64,000 bases of DNA. Origin: Acidobacteria bacterium Ga0074141 (GTDB lineage Bacteria; Acidobacteriota; Blastocatellia; Pyrinomonadales; Pyrinomonadaceae). Positions 8,402 to 17,461 of this stretch are shown piece by piece (within the stretch, counting starts at the first letter, position 1; each line of letters opens with the position of its first letter). The stretch spans positions 186,001-250,000 of the forward strand of contig LNDP01000014.1 of NCBI GenBank assembly GCA_001464665.1, written 5' to 3'. The notes beneath the pieces were generated by a model. That model worked only from the letters and a program-made list of their open reading frames with translations. It searched no databases and was not told the DNA's origin. The position numbers and the translations under genes were made by a program.

Positions 8402-9598
8402 ATGCGTTTTTATATTGTTGGATCATTTCTAGTTTTGTTCGGTTCGGCGGTCTTCTTTTCGGCTCTCGCACAGGACGCGCCGAAGCCTTCATATGTAACC
8501 GGGGAGGTGGCCTCGATCACTGAGTCAGGACTTGAGCTCAAGAGCGACAAGGGAACGACCAAGGTCACATTTGGAGCCGCGACAGAATTCAAGCGAGTTC
8601 CGCCCGAAAAGCCAAGCATCACGGCTGCGACGCCTACCGATCGCTCAGAGATCGGTGCGGGCGACCGCGTTGCGATCTCAGGCTTTTTTAACGCAGACCG
8701 AACGGAGTTTGCGGCGAGGGCGGTTTACCAGATGAGTAAATCGGACATCGCCCGCAGGCAGCAGCAGGAAGCGGAGCGGTGGGCGACCCGTGGAATTTCG
8801 GGCCGCGTGGCAAGCGTGAATCCGGCAACAAAGCAGATCTCGATCGAGGTTCGCGGCCTGACGGGCGCGACCACCGTGGTCGTCAACCCGAAGGACAATG
8901 CGGTCTTCAAGCGATATGCTCCGAATTCAGTAAAGTATAGCGAGGCAGTTGGAAGTAATCTTCAGGGCGTTCAAGCGGGCGACATGCTGCGTGCTGTCGG
9001 CGACCGTGGGCCGGACGGATTGAGCTTTGCCGCTGAAGAGATCCTAACAGGAGCATTTCAGACCGTTGCCGGAACCGTGAAAGCCGTCGATACGGCCACC
9101 AACCAGATCACGATAACCGATCTACAGACGCAGAAAGACATAGTTGTTGACCTCGGTCCGGGATCAGCATTGAAGCGTTTCCCCGAGCAAATGGCGCAGC
9201 GATTAGCTGGTGGGCCCGGCGGCGGTGCTCCGGGAGCAGGTCAGGGCGGCGGTCGTCCGGCTGGCGGTGAAGGTCAGCGTCCCGGCGGCGCGGCTCCGGG
9301 CGGACAGCGTGGACCGGGAATGGGCGGCCCGGGTATGGGCGGAGCCCGCGGCGGGATCGATGACATGTTCGATCGAATGCCGTCGATCACGCTCAGTGAT
9401 ATTACCGTCGGTTCGATGATCGCCGTTTCGAGTACCAAGAATGGACAGATGGATCGCGTTACTGCGATCAAATTAATTGCGGGCGTTGAGCCTTTTGTTC
9501 GGGCCGCCCAGATGGCCGCGGCTCAGGGGCAACGCGGCGGAAGAAACGCCGTCAGCGGCGGATTTTCGATCCCTGGATTGGAAGGATTTGATAACTAA
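8402..9598 (+). CDS. Secreted DUF5666-like repeat protein with Gly/Pro-rich segment
   Basis: 398 residues with a clear signal peptide (VGSFLVLFGSAVFFSALAQD). Three or four repeats follow, each about 60-80 residues, of a small beta domain with the pattern G-x-V-x-S/A-x-(N)-x-I-T-I/E (YVTGEVASITESGLELKSD, GISGRVASVNPATKQISIE, TVAGTVKAVDTATNQITITD). This is the DUF5666 OB-like pattern. Residues about 262-318 are Gly/Pro/Gln rich and probably disordered. Function unknown; by location periplasmic or outer-membrane associated. GTG 8393 is an alternative start. The Gly-rich composition recurs in the TonB receptor just downstream. Confidence 0.75.
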   Translation: MRFYIVGSFLVLFGSAVFFSALAQDAPKPSYVTGEVASITESGLELKSDKGTTKVTFGAATEFKRVPPEKPSITAATPTDRSEIGAGDRVAISGFFNADRTEFAARAVYQMSKSDIARRQQQEAERWATRGISGRVASVNPATKQISIEVRGLTGATTVVVNPKDNAVFKRYAPNSVKYSEAVGSNLQGVQAGDMLRAVGDRGPDGLSFAAEEILTGAFQTVAGTVKAVDTATNQITITDLQTQKDIVVDLGPGSALKRFPEQMAQRLAGGPGGGAPGAGQGGGRPAGGEGQRPGGAAPGGQRGPGMGGPGMGGARGGIDDMFDRMPSITLSDITVGSMIAVSSTKNGQMDRVTAIKLIAGVEPFVRAAQMAAAQGQRGGRNAVSGGFSIPGLEGFDN

Positions 9599-9680
9599 GT
9601 TTTCGTTTATAGCACTACTACACTCTCTCCAAGTGAAGTTCTAGGTGGGGACGAGGACATATTTCTGAGGACTACCACTT

Positions 9681-12620
9681 ATGCATTTATTCAAAAGAAC
9701 ATTAACAAGTTTTCTGGCAATCACCGTTTTGGCCATTGTCGGCTTTAGTCAACAGCAGGGCTCCGTAACAGGACAGGTCCAGGATACTCTTGGAGCTGCT
9801 CTGGTCGGTGCCTCGGTCACGGTGGTATCACCGGACGGCCGAGTGCGAAACGCGACGACCAATCAGCGTGGCGAGTTTACGGTGACGGGGCTTGCTCCAG
9901 GCATCTACACGGTTCGCGTAGCGATCGCTAATTTTGCGATCTATGAGAACAACGAGGTCGAGATCACTGCCGGACAGCGAACTGAGTTGCTCGTTCCGCT
10001 AACGGTCGAGGGCGTAGAGGAGCAGGTCGATATCGACACTGCGAATCAGGTATCGACCGACCCAAACTCGAATCTGAGCGCGACGGTGCTCAAGGGGGCG
10101 GACCTCGAGGCCCTTCCCGACGACCCGGATGAACTCGAAGCGGCATTACAGGCACTCGCTGGCCCATCGGCTGGCCCGAATGGCGGCCAGATCTACATCG
10201 ATGGTTTTACGGGCGGGAGGCTTCCGCCGCGAGAGGCGATCCGCGAGATCCGGATCAATCAGAACCCTTTCTCTGCCGAATATGACCGGCTCGGTTTTGG
10301 TCGTATTGAGATTTTGACACGCCCGGGTGCTGATAAGTTCCGCGGTAGTGCATTCACAAATTTCAACGACTCGCGTTTTAATTCCAGGAACCCCTTTGCC
10401 CTGAATCGTGCTCCGGGTCAAACGCGCTTTTTCGGCGGAAACGTTTCCGGTCCTTTGCAAAAGGGAAAGTCCTCTTACTTCGTTGATATAAATAATCGGG
10501 ACATCGACGCCAACACTATTATCAATGCTCAGGTACTCGATGCGAACCTGAACGTAGTACCGTTTCAACAGGATATCCAGGTTCCGACCCGGCGATTCTC
10601 GTTCAGCCCGCGTTTCGATTATCAGATAAACGATAATAATACGCTCCAGCTTCGCTACAGCTACACGAACGCAAAGTCTGAAAATCAGGGGTTGGGAAAC
10701 CTCACGCTTCCTACTCGAGCGTTCGAAACAACCTATACAGAGAACGAGATCCGGCTGACCGAGACGATGATCATCAATCCGACGACCATCAACGAGACGC
10801 GTTTCGAGATCGACTGGGAAAATCGCGAACAGACGGGTGACAACACTATTCCAACGATTAACGTCGGTTCCGCCTTTGTCGGCGGCGGCTCGCAGATCGG
10901 TTTGAGTTTTAGCAAGGAAACGTCGTGGGAACTCCAGAACTACACGACCACGTCGCTTGGAAAGAACTCCGAGCATGCGATCAAGTTTGGCGTGCGGGTC
11001 CGCGGCCTTTCGCTGCGGGATCGCTCTGAGAATAACTTTGGTGGAAGCTTCTCGTTCATCAATCTTGACAGCTACCGGAACACGATTCTCGGAAACGCTT
11101 TCCCGACTTCGTTTACTTTAACGACCGGGAATCCCGAGCAAAAGGTGTCACAGACGGATGTTGGTTTGTTCATCACAGATGATTGGCGAATCAGCCCGGG
11201 CTTTACAATGAGCTTCGGCCTTCGCTACGAGAACCAAACGAACATCAAGGATAGCCTCAATTTCGCCCCGCGCGTCTCGTTCGCATGGTCACCGGGAGCG
11301 GGAGGTGCTCGAGCACCCAAGACGGTTATCCGCGGCGGTTTCGGCCTCTTCTATGACCGCTTCAGCGAGAATTTAACCCTCCAAGCCCGCAGGTTCAATG
11401 GCTCTGACCAGCTTAGCCTTTTGGTGAACAGCTTTGATCCGGATCCGGTCCGACGGGCGGCCGCGATCGCTTTGCTCCAGCAAGCAGTTTTTACGGTGGA
11501 CGGCGTAACGAATGTCCCGACCGCCGCGCAGATTCAAGCTGCACTGCCGCAGTCGAACACAATTCGAACGATATCCCCGGAAATTCAGTCCCCGTATATG
11601 GCTCAGGTCGCCCTCGGCATTGAGAGGCAGTTGCCGCGGAATACCACCATATCGCTGTTCTACATCGGGTCACGGACCTGGCATGTTCTACGCACGAGAA
11701 ACATAAACGCTCCGATATGCCCTGAACAGGTGAACTGTCTTGACGCTCCGCGTCCAGATCCATTGGCGGGCGACGTTTATCAATATGAGTCAAGCGGTAT
11801 CTTAAATCAGAACCGATTGAACATTAACGTTCGCTCAAACATCAACCCGAGTATCTCGATCTGGGGCAACTACTCGCTTGGCTTTAGCAAGAGCGACAGC
11901 GACGGAGCTTTCAGCTTCCCGGCGTACACGTACGACCTGACTGATGAATACGGACGATCGTCGTTCGATACACGACACAGTGTTGTTTTCGGTGGAAGTG
12001 TTTCACTTCCGTGGGCGATATCGCTTAATCCGTTCATTACGGCAAATACGGGCTCGCCGTTCAACATCACCCGCGGAGTCGATTTGAACAGCGACGGCCT
12101 AACAACCGAGCGGCCAACATTTGGAGAGCTTGCTGCGAGATGCGGCGAACTTGGATTGACCAACTCGTTCTGTGACGTTACCGGCTTTGACCCGAACGCT
12201 ATCATTCCGCGTAATTTTGCCGACGGGCAGAAGTTCTTCAATGTTAACCTCAGAGTTAGCAAGAACTTTGGATTCGGCAAAACCGCGGCTCCTGCAGGTG
12301 ACGCTCCGCAGGCTGGCGGTGGTCCGCGCGGCGGCGGAATTCCCGGCATCGGTCGTGGCGGTCGCGGAGGCGGAGGCGGACCTGGTGGCTTCGGTGGAAT
12401 GGGCGGCGGAGACGGCAGGTCACCCTACAATTTGAACGTCAGCGTTCAATTCACGAACTTGCTCAATACCGTTAACTTTGCCTCGCCGATCAGCAACCTC
12501 GCGTCGTCCCGATTTGGCCAGTTCACCCGAACACAGGGTGGCTTTGGCGGCTTCGGCGGGTTCGGCGGAAGCGGATCTAACAACCGCAGCATTACGCTGC
12601 AGGCCCGCTTTAGCTGGTAG
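9681..12620 (+). CDS. TonB-dependent receptor, Oar-like, with carboxypeptidase regulatory-like domain
   Basis: A 979-residue outer-membrane protein. A signal peptide (SFLAITVLAIVGFSQQ) precedes a CarboxypepD_reg-like beta-sandwich at about 25-110 (GSVTGQVQDTLGAALVGASV, GEFTVTGLAPGIYTVRV) and a plug-like region (ALPDDPDELEAALQALAG, REIRINQNPFSAEYDRLGFG). A long beta barrel follows. The last residues (ITLQARFSW) end in an aromatic residue, as expected for BamA recognition. A Gly-rich loop at about 875-915 precedes the last barrel strands. This type is much expanded in Acidobacteriota; substrates are mostly unknown but many are presumed to be glycans or peptides. A terminator follows. Confidence 0.92.
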   Translation: MHLFKRTLTSFLAITVLAIVGFSQQQGSVTGQVQDTLGAALVGASVTVVSPDGRVRNATTNQRGEFTVTGLAPGIYTVRVAIANFAIYENNEVEITAGQRTELLVPLTVEGVEEQVDIDTANQVSTDPNSNLSATVLKGADLEALPDDPDELEAALQALAGPSAGPNGGQIYIDGFTGGRLPPREAIREIRINQNPFSAEYDRLGFGRIEILTRPGADKFRGSAFTNFNDSRFNSRNPFALNRAPGQTRFFGGNVSGPLQKGKSSYFVDINNRDIDANTIINAQVLDANLNVVPFQQDIQVPTRRFSFSPRFDYQINDNNTLQLRYSYTNAKSENQGLGNLTLPTRAFETTYTENEIRLTETMIINPTTINETRFEIDWENREQTGDNTIPTINVGSAFVGGGSQIGLSFSKETSWELQNYTTTSLGKNSEHAIKFGVRVRGLSLRDRSENNFGGSFSFINLDSYRNTILGNAFPTSFTLTTGNPEQKVSQTDVGLFITDDWRISPGFTMSFGLRYENQTNIKDSLNFAPRVSFAWSPGAGGARAPKTVIRGGFGLFYDRFSENLTLQARRFNGSDQLSLLVNSFDPDPVRRAAAIALLQQAVFTVDGVTNVPTAAQIQAALPQSNTIRTISPEIQSPYMAQVALGIERQLPRNTTISLFYIGSRTWHVLRTRNINAPICPEQVNCLDAPRPDPLAGDVYQYESSGILNQNRLNINVRSNINPSISIWGNYSLGFSKSDSDGAFSFPAYTYDLTDEYGRSSFDTRHSVVFGGSVSLPWAISLNPFITANTGSPFNITRGVDLNSDGLTTERPTFGELAARCGELGLTNSFCDVTGFDPNAIIPRNFADGQKFFNVNLRVSKNFGFGKTAAPAGDAPQAGGGPRGGGIPGIGRGGRGGGGGPGGFGGMGGGDGRSPYNLNVSVQFTNLLNTVNFASPISNLASSRFGQFTRTQGGFGGFGGFGGSGSNNRSITLQARFSW

Positions 12621-12649
12621 TTTGCAACCCGGAATTGATTTTCCATTGG

Positions 12650-12686
12650 GAAGGCGGGTGCTTGTTTACGGCCCGTCTTCTTTTTC
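12650..12686 (+). terminator. Rho-independent terminator after the TonB receptor gene
   Basis: The arms GAAGGCGGG (12650-12658) and CCCGTCTTC (12672-12680) pair over 9 bp with one G-T wobble. TTTTTCTTT follows directly. It lies 30 nt beyond the receptor stop codon. Confidence 0.75.
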
Positions 12687-12714
12687 TTTAGTGTGGTTCA
12701 GAGTATCTTTAGTT

Positions 12715-13428
12715 ATGGAATTTAGGGCTTTATTGTTTGGTCTTTTTGTTTTGGCCTTTGTCGTTTTGGCTTCGGCTCAGCCGGCGGCGGATTTTGCCGC
12801 GGAACGCGAACTTGCCCGGCTTGCGATCGAGGCACACGGAGGCGAGACGTTTCGAAAAATGAAAACCCTGTCGGTGATCGGTTCGGTCGATGTGACAACA
12901 TCGCAGTTTCCGCAGGCGATTCCGGCGACATTCGTTACTATCTTTTCCGGGGACAGGTATCGGTTCGAGCTCAATAATCCGTTTCAGCCGATAAGGCAAG
13001 CGAATAATGGGACCGAGACCACGTCAACGATCGGAAACGGGATGTCGCTTCCGCCGATTAATCGCATCGGGTTTCCGGTGCTGCAACGGATTGGTGAGAC
13101 AGGATTCGTCGTAACAGCGATACCGGAGAATAAGAAAAGGCGGAAGGGCTTTCGTGTTACCTCGCCTGAAGGCTATAGTACCGATTTCTTTCTCGATGGA
13201 AAGACGAATGAAGTCAAGAGCTTCGACTCAACATATCTGGTGAGCGGACGAACTGTGACGACTTCGGCGGAGATCGACAGGCTTAAACTGGTCGATGGAG
13301 TGCTCGTCCCTGAGCGATATGTTCAGCGGTTTGACCTCGATCAGTTCACAGTCTACGCAAATTTCAAGGCGCGAGAGATCAAAGTGAATGGAGAGGTTGC
13401 CGACGACGTCTTTACCGTCGGCAAGTAG
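12715..13428 (+). CDS. Secreted LolA-like/outer-membrane lipoprotein-sorting-like protein
   Basis: 237 residues. The signal peptide (LLFGLFVLAFVVLASAQP) is followed by an AIEAHGGETFRKMKTLSVIG motif that opens many LolA-fold proteins of Acidobacteriota and Bacteroidota. Later parts (KGFRVTSPEGYSTDFFLDGKTNEVKSFD, VDGVLVPERY) also fit a LolA/LppX-like half-barrel. Probably periplasmic; ligand unknown. ATG 12715 sits just before the signal peptide and the longer frame upstream overlaps the receptor gene. A strong terminator lies 18 nt downstream. Confidence 0.7.
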   Translation: MEFRALLFGLFVLAFVVLASAQPAADFAAERELARLAIEAHGGETFRKMKTLSVIGSVDVTTSQFPQAIPATFVTIFSGDRYRFELNNPFQPIRQANNGTETTSTIGNGMSLPPINRIGFPVLQRIGETGFVVTAIPENKKRRKGFRVTSPEGYSTDFFLDGKTNEVKSFDSTYLVSGRTVTTSAEIDRLKLVDGVLVPERYVQRFDLDQFTVYANFKAREIKVNGEVADDVFTVGK

Positions 13429-13446
13429 CGTGTTCTCAAAAATGAA

Positions 13447-13485
13447 AGCCCCGAGGCACCATTGCCTCGGGGCTCTTTAATGTTT
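13447..13485. terminator. Strong hairpin terminator between convergent genes
   Basis: A perfect 12-bp stem, AGCCCCGAGGCA (13447-13458) and TGCCTCGGGGCT (13463-13474), with a CCAT loop. A CTTTAATGTTT tail follows on the plus strand, with an A-rich flank (TGAAA) for the minus strand. It lies between the convergent genes ending at 13428 (+) and 13495 (-) and could serve both. Confidence 0.85.
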
Positions 13486-13494
13486 CGAATTAAG

Positions 13495-14448
13495 CTAGCT
13501 CGAAAAGCGGCTTCCTTTCCACCAGTCGATGGTTTTCCTCAGCCCTTCCTCAAGCCCGACCAGTTTACTGTAACCGAGGCACTCGATCGCCTTACTATTA
13601 TCGGCCTGCGAGTGTTTTACGTCGCCCTTTCGTTCGGGCCGATAGTCGACGGCGACGCCTTCGCGGCCCGAGATCTTTTTCATAACCTCTACCAGATCAT
13701 TCAGCGAAATGCGTTCGCCATTTGCGACGTTCATCACCTCGCCGATGCCTTTTTCGGTAGTCGAGGCCTTAATGTTCGCGTCGACGACATTGGCGACGAA
13801 CGTGAAGTCTCGGGTCTGCTCACCATCGCCGAAGATGACGGGCGTGCCGCCGCCCATGAACGCGTCAATGAACCGCGAGATCACCCCTGAATACTCAGAC
13901 GAGGGATTCTGTCGCGGGCCGAAGACATTGAAGTAGCGGAGGGAGACGGTCTCAAGCCCGTAAACCTGGGTGAACACCCGGCAATAGTGCTCGCCGGTCA
14001 GCTTCGCGGCGGCGTAAGGGGACAGCGGGTCGGGCCGCATTGTCTCGACCTTCGGCAAGGTCGGCTGATCGCCGTAGGCCGAGCTTGAGGCAGCATAAAC
14101 GAATCGCCGGACGCCCGCATCACGAGCGGCCAGCAAAAGGTCGAACGTTGCGTCAACACAAGCCTTGTGCGTCTCAGCCGGGTCGGCGACAGAACGCGGA
14201 ACGCTCGGTAGAGCAGCCTGATGAAAGATGGTATCGACGCCGGGAAGGAGCTTAGCGAGTAGCTCACGATCGGATATGTCGCCCTCTACGAACTCAAAGT
14301 CGCCGGAGATCTCGTCGAGATTTTCACGAAAGCCGGTCGCGAAATTGTCGACCAGAAGCGGCTTCGCTCCGCGCCGGATCAATTCATCCGCAAGGTTCGA
14401 TCCGATGAAGCCGGCTCCGCCGGTGACTAGAAATCGAGGTTGTCCCAT
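13495..14448 (-). CDS. NAD-dependent sugar-nucleotide epimerase (UDP-glucose/UDP-GlcNAc 4-epimerase type)
   Basis: A 317-residue extended short-chain dehydrogenase. It has the NAD motif VTGGAGFIGSNLADELI, a catalytic serine region (YAASSSAYG), the YAAAKLTGE motif (Y-x3-K) and LRYFNVFGPRQNPSSEYSGV, which is typical of the WbpP/GalE-like UDP-hexose 4-epimerases. It should act in the cytoplasm on UDP-sugars. It lies 35 nt downstream of UDP-glucose dehydrogenase on the same strand, so the pair probably supplies uronic acids or epimerised sugars for a polysaccharide. A UDP-glucuronate epimerase is an alternative; the exact substrate cannot be set from sequence. Confidence 0.88.
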   Translation of the reverse strand: MGQPRFLVTGGAGFIGSNLADELIRRGAKPLLVDNFATGFRENLDEISGDFEFVEGDISDRELLAKLLPGVDTIFHQAALPSVPRSVADPAETHKACVDATFDLLLAARDAGVRRFVYAASSSAYGDQPTLPKVETMRPDPLSPYAAAKLTGEHYCRVFTQVYGLETVSLRYFNVFGPRQNPSSEYSGVISRFIDAFMGGGTPVIFGDGEQTRDFTFVANVVDANIKASTTEKGIGEVMNVANGERISLNDLVEVMKKISGREGVAVDYRPERKGDVKHSQADNSKAIECLGYSKLVGLEEGLRKTIDWWKGSRFSS

Positions 14449-14483
14449 AATTGTGATATATCCGACGGGAAGCGAGGCCGAGC

Positions 14484-15782
14484 CTATCGGCCGACCCCGA
14501 CATATTCGAAACCGAGTTCGCGCATATCTTCGGGTTCATATACGTTCCTAAGATCTGCGATCTTTGGCGAGCGAAGGAGCGACTTCACACGGTCCATATC
14601 GAGGGCACGGAACTGGTTCCATTCGGTAACGATCACCATCGCGTCTGCGTCCTTTATCGCGTCATACTCATCGGCGGCGTACTCGATACCATTGATGAAA
14701 TGCTTTGACTCTTCCATTGCGACGGGGTCGAAAGCACGGACGCGAGCTCCGCGTTCGATCAATCCGTGGACTATCTCGATCGCCGGCGATTCGCGCATGT
14801 CATCCGTCTCGGGCTTGAACGAAAGCCCTAAAACTCCGATCTGCTTACCTTTGAGGTCGCCGACCAGTTTCTCGATCTTCGGGATCATCGCCTGCCGTTG
14901 CAGGTCATTGGCCTCGATCACGGCATCAACGATGCGGGTCTCAACGCCAAACTGGTCCGCAACGGTCGTTAGTGCCCGCGTGTCCTTGGGGAAGCACGAG
15001 CCGCCGTAGCCAGGGCCCGGATGCAGGAACTTGCGGCCGATGCGGTTGTCCATGCCCATCCCTCGTGCTACATCGTGAACATCACAGCCGATCGCGTCGC
15101 AGAGATTGGCGATCTCATTGATGAACGTGATCTTGGTCGCGAGGAATGCATTTGCGGCGTATTTGATGAGCTCGGCGGCCTCAAGAGAGGTTATCACGAT
15201 CGGCGTTTCAATGAGGAAAAGCGGCCTGTAGAGGTCCTTCATCACTTCGATCGCACGCGGTTGATTGCTGCCGATGACCACGCGGTCCGGCCGCATAAAG
15301 TCCTCGATCGCGGCCCCTTCGCGAAGAAACTCTGGGTTCGAAGCAACGCCAAACTCGATCCCGCTTTCAACATTCTCCGAGACAAACTGCCGAAGCCATT
15401 CGCCGGTACCGACCGGAACGGTCGATTTGGTCACAAGGACCTTGTAACCGTTCATTGCCTTTGCGACGTCAAGAGCTGCCTGCTGGTAGTAGCTCATATC
15501 CGGCGAACCATCTTCTTTCGGTGGAGTTCCAACGGCAAGAAAAACGACCTCGGCTCCCTCGACACCCGACGCTAGGTCGGTAGTAAAATGAAGCCGTCCT
15601 GCTTTGACGTTCTTTTCAACCAAACTTTCCAGCCCCGGTTCGTAGATCGGGATAACGCCTTTCTTCAGCTTCTCGATCTTGGTGACGTCAACATCGACAC
15701 ACGTGACATCAACGCCAAACTCAGCGAAGCACGCCCCCGAAACCAAACCAACATAACCTGTTCCAATAACTGCGATATGCAT
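14484..15782 (-). CDS. ugd: UDP-glucose 6-dehydrogenase
   Basis: A 432-residue enzyme oxidising UDP-glucose to UDP-glucuronate with two NAD+. It shows the N-terminal Rossmann motif (IAVIGTGYVGLVSGACFAEFG), the central helix region, the catalytic Cys motif GYGGSCFPKDTRAL and the C-terminal domain (LGLSFKPETDDMRESPAI). The ATG at 15782 begins right at the Rossmann fold; 31 extra upstream codons in the open frame are not family-like. It is upstream of and co-oriented with the epimerase. Confidence 0.95.
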   Translation of the reverse strand: MHIAVIGTGYVGLVSGACFAEFGVDVTCVDVDVTKIEKLKKGVIPIYEPGLESLVEKNVKAGRLHFTTDLASGVEGAEVVFLAVGTPPKEDGSPDMSYYQQAALDVAKAMNGYKVLVTKSTVPVGTGEWLRQFVSENVESGIEFGVASNPEFLREGAAIEDFMRPDRVVIGSNQPRAIEVMKDLYRPLFLIETPIVITSLEAAELIKYAANAFLATKITFINEIANLCDAIGCDVHDVARGMGMDNRIGRKFLHPGPGYGGSCFPKDTRALTTVADQFGVETRIVDAVIEANDLQRQAMIPKIEKLVGDLKGKQIGVLGLSFKPETDDMRESPAIEIVHGLIERGARVRAFDPVAMEESKHFINGIEYAADEYDAIKDADAMVIVTEWNQFRALDMDRVKSLLRSPKIADLRNVYEPEDMRELGFEYVGVGR

Positions 15783-15831
15783 AAATTTATATGTAAACGA
15801 ATCTTTGATTTTACGAAAAATGCGGCAGACA

Positions 15832-15873
15832 AACAAAGAAGTGCGGGTCATATTTTCACATGACCCGCACTTC
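15832..15873 (-). terminator. Terminator for the FecR-like genes (minus strand)
   Basis: A 14-bp perfect inverted repeat (15838-15851 with 15860-15873; arm GAAGTGCGGGTCAT) with an 8-nt loop. On the minus strand it is followed by TTTGTTT. It lies 27 nt after the stop codon at 15900 and upstream of ugd. Confidence 0.85.
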
Positions 15874-15899
15874 AAAAAAGAATACTGAATATTTAGCTA

Positions 15900-16607
15900 C
15901 TATCTGGTCGGGCTGACCACGATAGTTCCGCCACCGATTGTCGTATCCGTCTTACGTGTTCCGATTAGGATCGCAGCACCTGCAGCTCCAGCACCAAGAA
16001 GGATAAGCCACGGCAATCCGGCAAAGCGTAGCGGCGGAGCCGAACCCGGACGCAGACAAGGCTCGCAGCCAGTCTGTGCCATGTTGCCAGCGGTAGCCGA
16101 AGAGCCCGCTGCGATCTGACGATCAGAGCTTCCTTCACGAACCGTTACGAGACCCGAAGTTGCGTCAACGTGGGTGTGCGAACACTCGATCTCAACAAGG
16201 AAGTTGTTTGCCTGGCCGGCGTCTGCGATCAATGTCGCATCCTTTGTCGTTACGGTTGTAGCAACACCTGCCGCGTTAGCGACTCGGAGTTTACCCGCGG
16301 TTGCGATCACAACAATGCCATTGGGCGAAAAGTTGAGTGTGGCGTTCGTGTTCTCAAGCAACTCGACACGACCAGATTTCCCAAGGTTAACGGTCGCAGA
16401 GGAACCGGCACCTGTAATTACCGAGCTACCGGAAACGATGGTCGTATTGGAAACGGCCGACTGACCGTTAACGGTCACCTGACCGGTTACGGTGATCTCT
16501 CCGGTTACGTCACCCGGAACGGCCAAAGCGACCATTGAATAAACCGTCAAAACGGCTACCGCGTTCATAGCGGTTACAAATTTACGAAGAATGTTCTTGC
16601 CGAGCAT
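15900..16607 (-). CDS. Exported FecR-like protein with C-terminal membrane helix (paralogue 1)
   Basis: 235 residues from ATG 16607, preceded on the minus strand by AGGAGG. A signal peptide (NAVAVLTVYSMVALA) leads into a Thr/Val/Gly-rich beta domain (ITVTGQVTVNGQSAVSNTTI, GSSATVNLGKSGRVELLENT) like the FecR periplasmic beta fold. A near-C-terminal helix (LPWLILLGAGAAGAAILIG) and a short tail, GGGTIVVSPTR, follow. Four Cys lie between about residues 150 and 190. No enzymatic motif is seen. The downstream half of a tandem pair with the next entry; same layout and same tail. Probably inner-membrane anchored with the beta domain outside. Confidence 0.65.
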   Translation of the reverse strand: MLGKNILRKFVTAMNAVAVLTVYSMVALAVPGDVTGEITVTGQVTVNGQSAVSNTTIVSGSSVITGAGSSATVNLGKSGRVELLENTNATLNFSPNGIVVIATAGKLRVANAAGVATTVTTKDATLIADAGQANNFLVEIECSHTHVDATSGLVTVREGSSDRQIAAGSSATAGNMAQTGCEPCLRPGSAPPLRFAGLPWLILLGAGAAGAAILIGTRKTDTTIGGGTIVVSPTR

Positions 16608-16678
16608 TTGAATGTCTTCCTCCTGTACAATCCCCTGAAAACAAAATAACAATACCTTATCGGTAAAAATTTAACGAC

Positions 16679-17266
16679 CTATTGGGTCGGGCTGACAACG
16701 GTCGTGTTGCCACCGAGACGAACTTTGTTCGTGTCGTAAGTTGCGCCGATAACCATAGCAGCCGCAGCACCGCCAAACACGAGAGCCCAAAGCCACCAAG
16801 CGGCACCGCCACCTTTATCATCATCGTCATCCTGACGACCCGCTGCTGCGGTTTCACCTGCAGGTACCGTCTTTGCAGAACCATCAGGCATTGCAAAAGC
16901 GACACCAGTTTCAGACGCAAGTACCTTTACAGATCCGCCAGCTAGGTTCGCGGCCACATTGCGGCCATCGAAACTGATCGTAACCGATGTGCCCGGCTCG
17001 ACGCGAATTGCTCCCGTCTTTCCAAACGAGATGGTTGCGGACGTATTTTCCGGCGTCGTTACAATGGCCGGAAAGAAAACCGAGCGGCTCGACTTGACCG
17101 CTTCACCATTGATGGAAACAAAAGAATCCGTTCCGGCTGTGCCAGTAACGGTGAGTTCTCCGGATGCTGCCGGCGTATTCGCCAACGCAACCATTGAGTA
17201 GGTAAGAAATACCGCAGTCGTCAAGAAAACGGATAGCGACTTCTTAAGCAAAGGTTTCACGGTCAT
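16679..17266 (-). CDS. Exported FecR-like protein with C-terminal membrane helix (paralogue 2)
   Basis: 195 residues from ATG 17266. A signal peptide (LTTAVFLTYSMVALA) is followed by a beta-rich domain (GELTVTGTAGTDSFVSING, ATISFGKTGAIRVEPGTSV), an acidic spacer (DDDDD), a membrane helix (WLWALVFGGAAAAMVIGA) and the tail GGNTTVVSPTQ. It matches the gene downstream in order of parts, in the SMVALA cleavage region and in the VVSPT tail, so the two arose by duplication or share a tag. A 71-nt gap separates them, so they are probably co-transcribed. Function unknown. Confidence 0.65.
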   Translation of the reverse strand: MTVKPLLKKSLSVFLTTAVFLTYSMVALANTPAASGELTVTGTAGTDSFVSINGEAVKSSRSVFFPAIVTTPENTSATISFGKTGAIRVEPGTSVTISFDGRNVAANLAGGSVKVLASETGVAFAMPDGSAKTVPAGETAAAGRQDDDDDKGGGAAWWLWALVFGGAAAAMVIGATYDTNKVRLGGNTTVVSPTQ

Positions 17267-17461
17267 ATATGTTCCTCGAATTTGATCCCGAAATTGCAAA
17301 GTTTAATTAGAACTTCAATAGAAATTCAAGCCTTTCAATGTTTTACACGAAACCTCTGTCGGTGTCAACATTTGCACTGCCAAAGATTTAGGGGTCTCTC
17401 GCCCTTTTCGGCTACACCCAAAAACAAAAAGCAAAGACTAAATTTCTGAACTTACGAGCTT

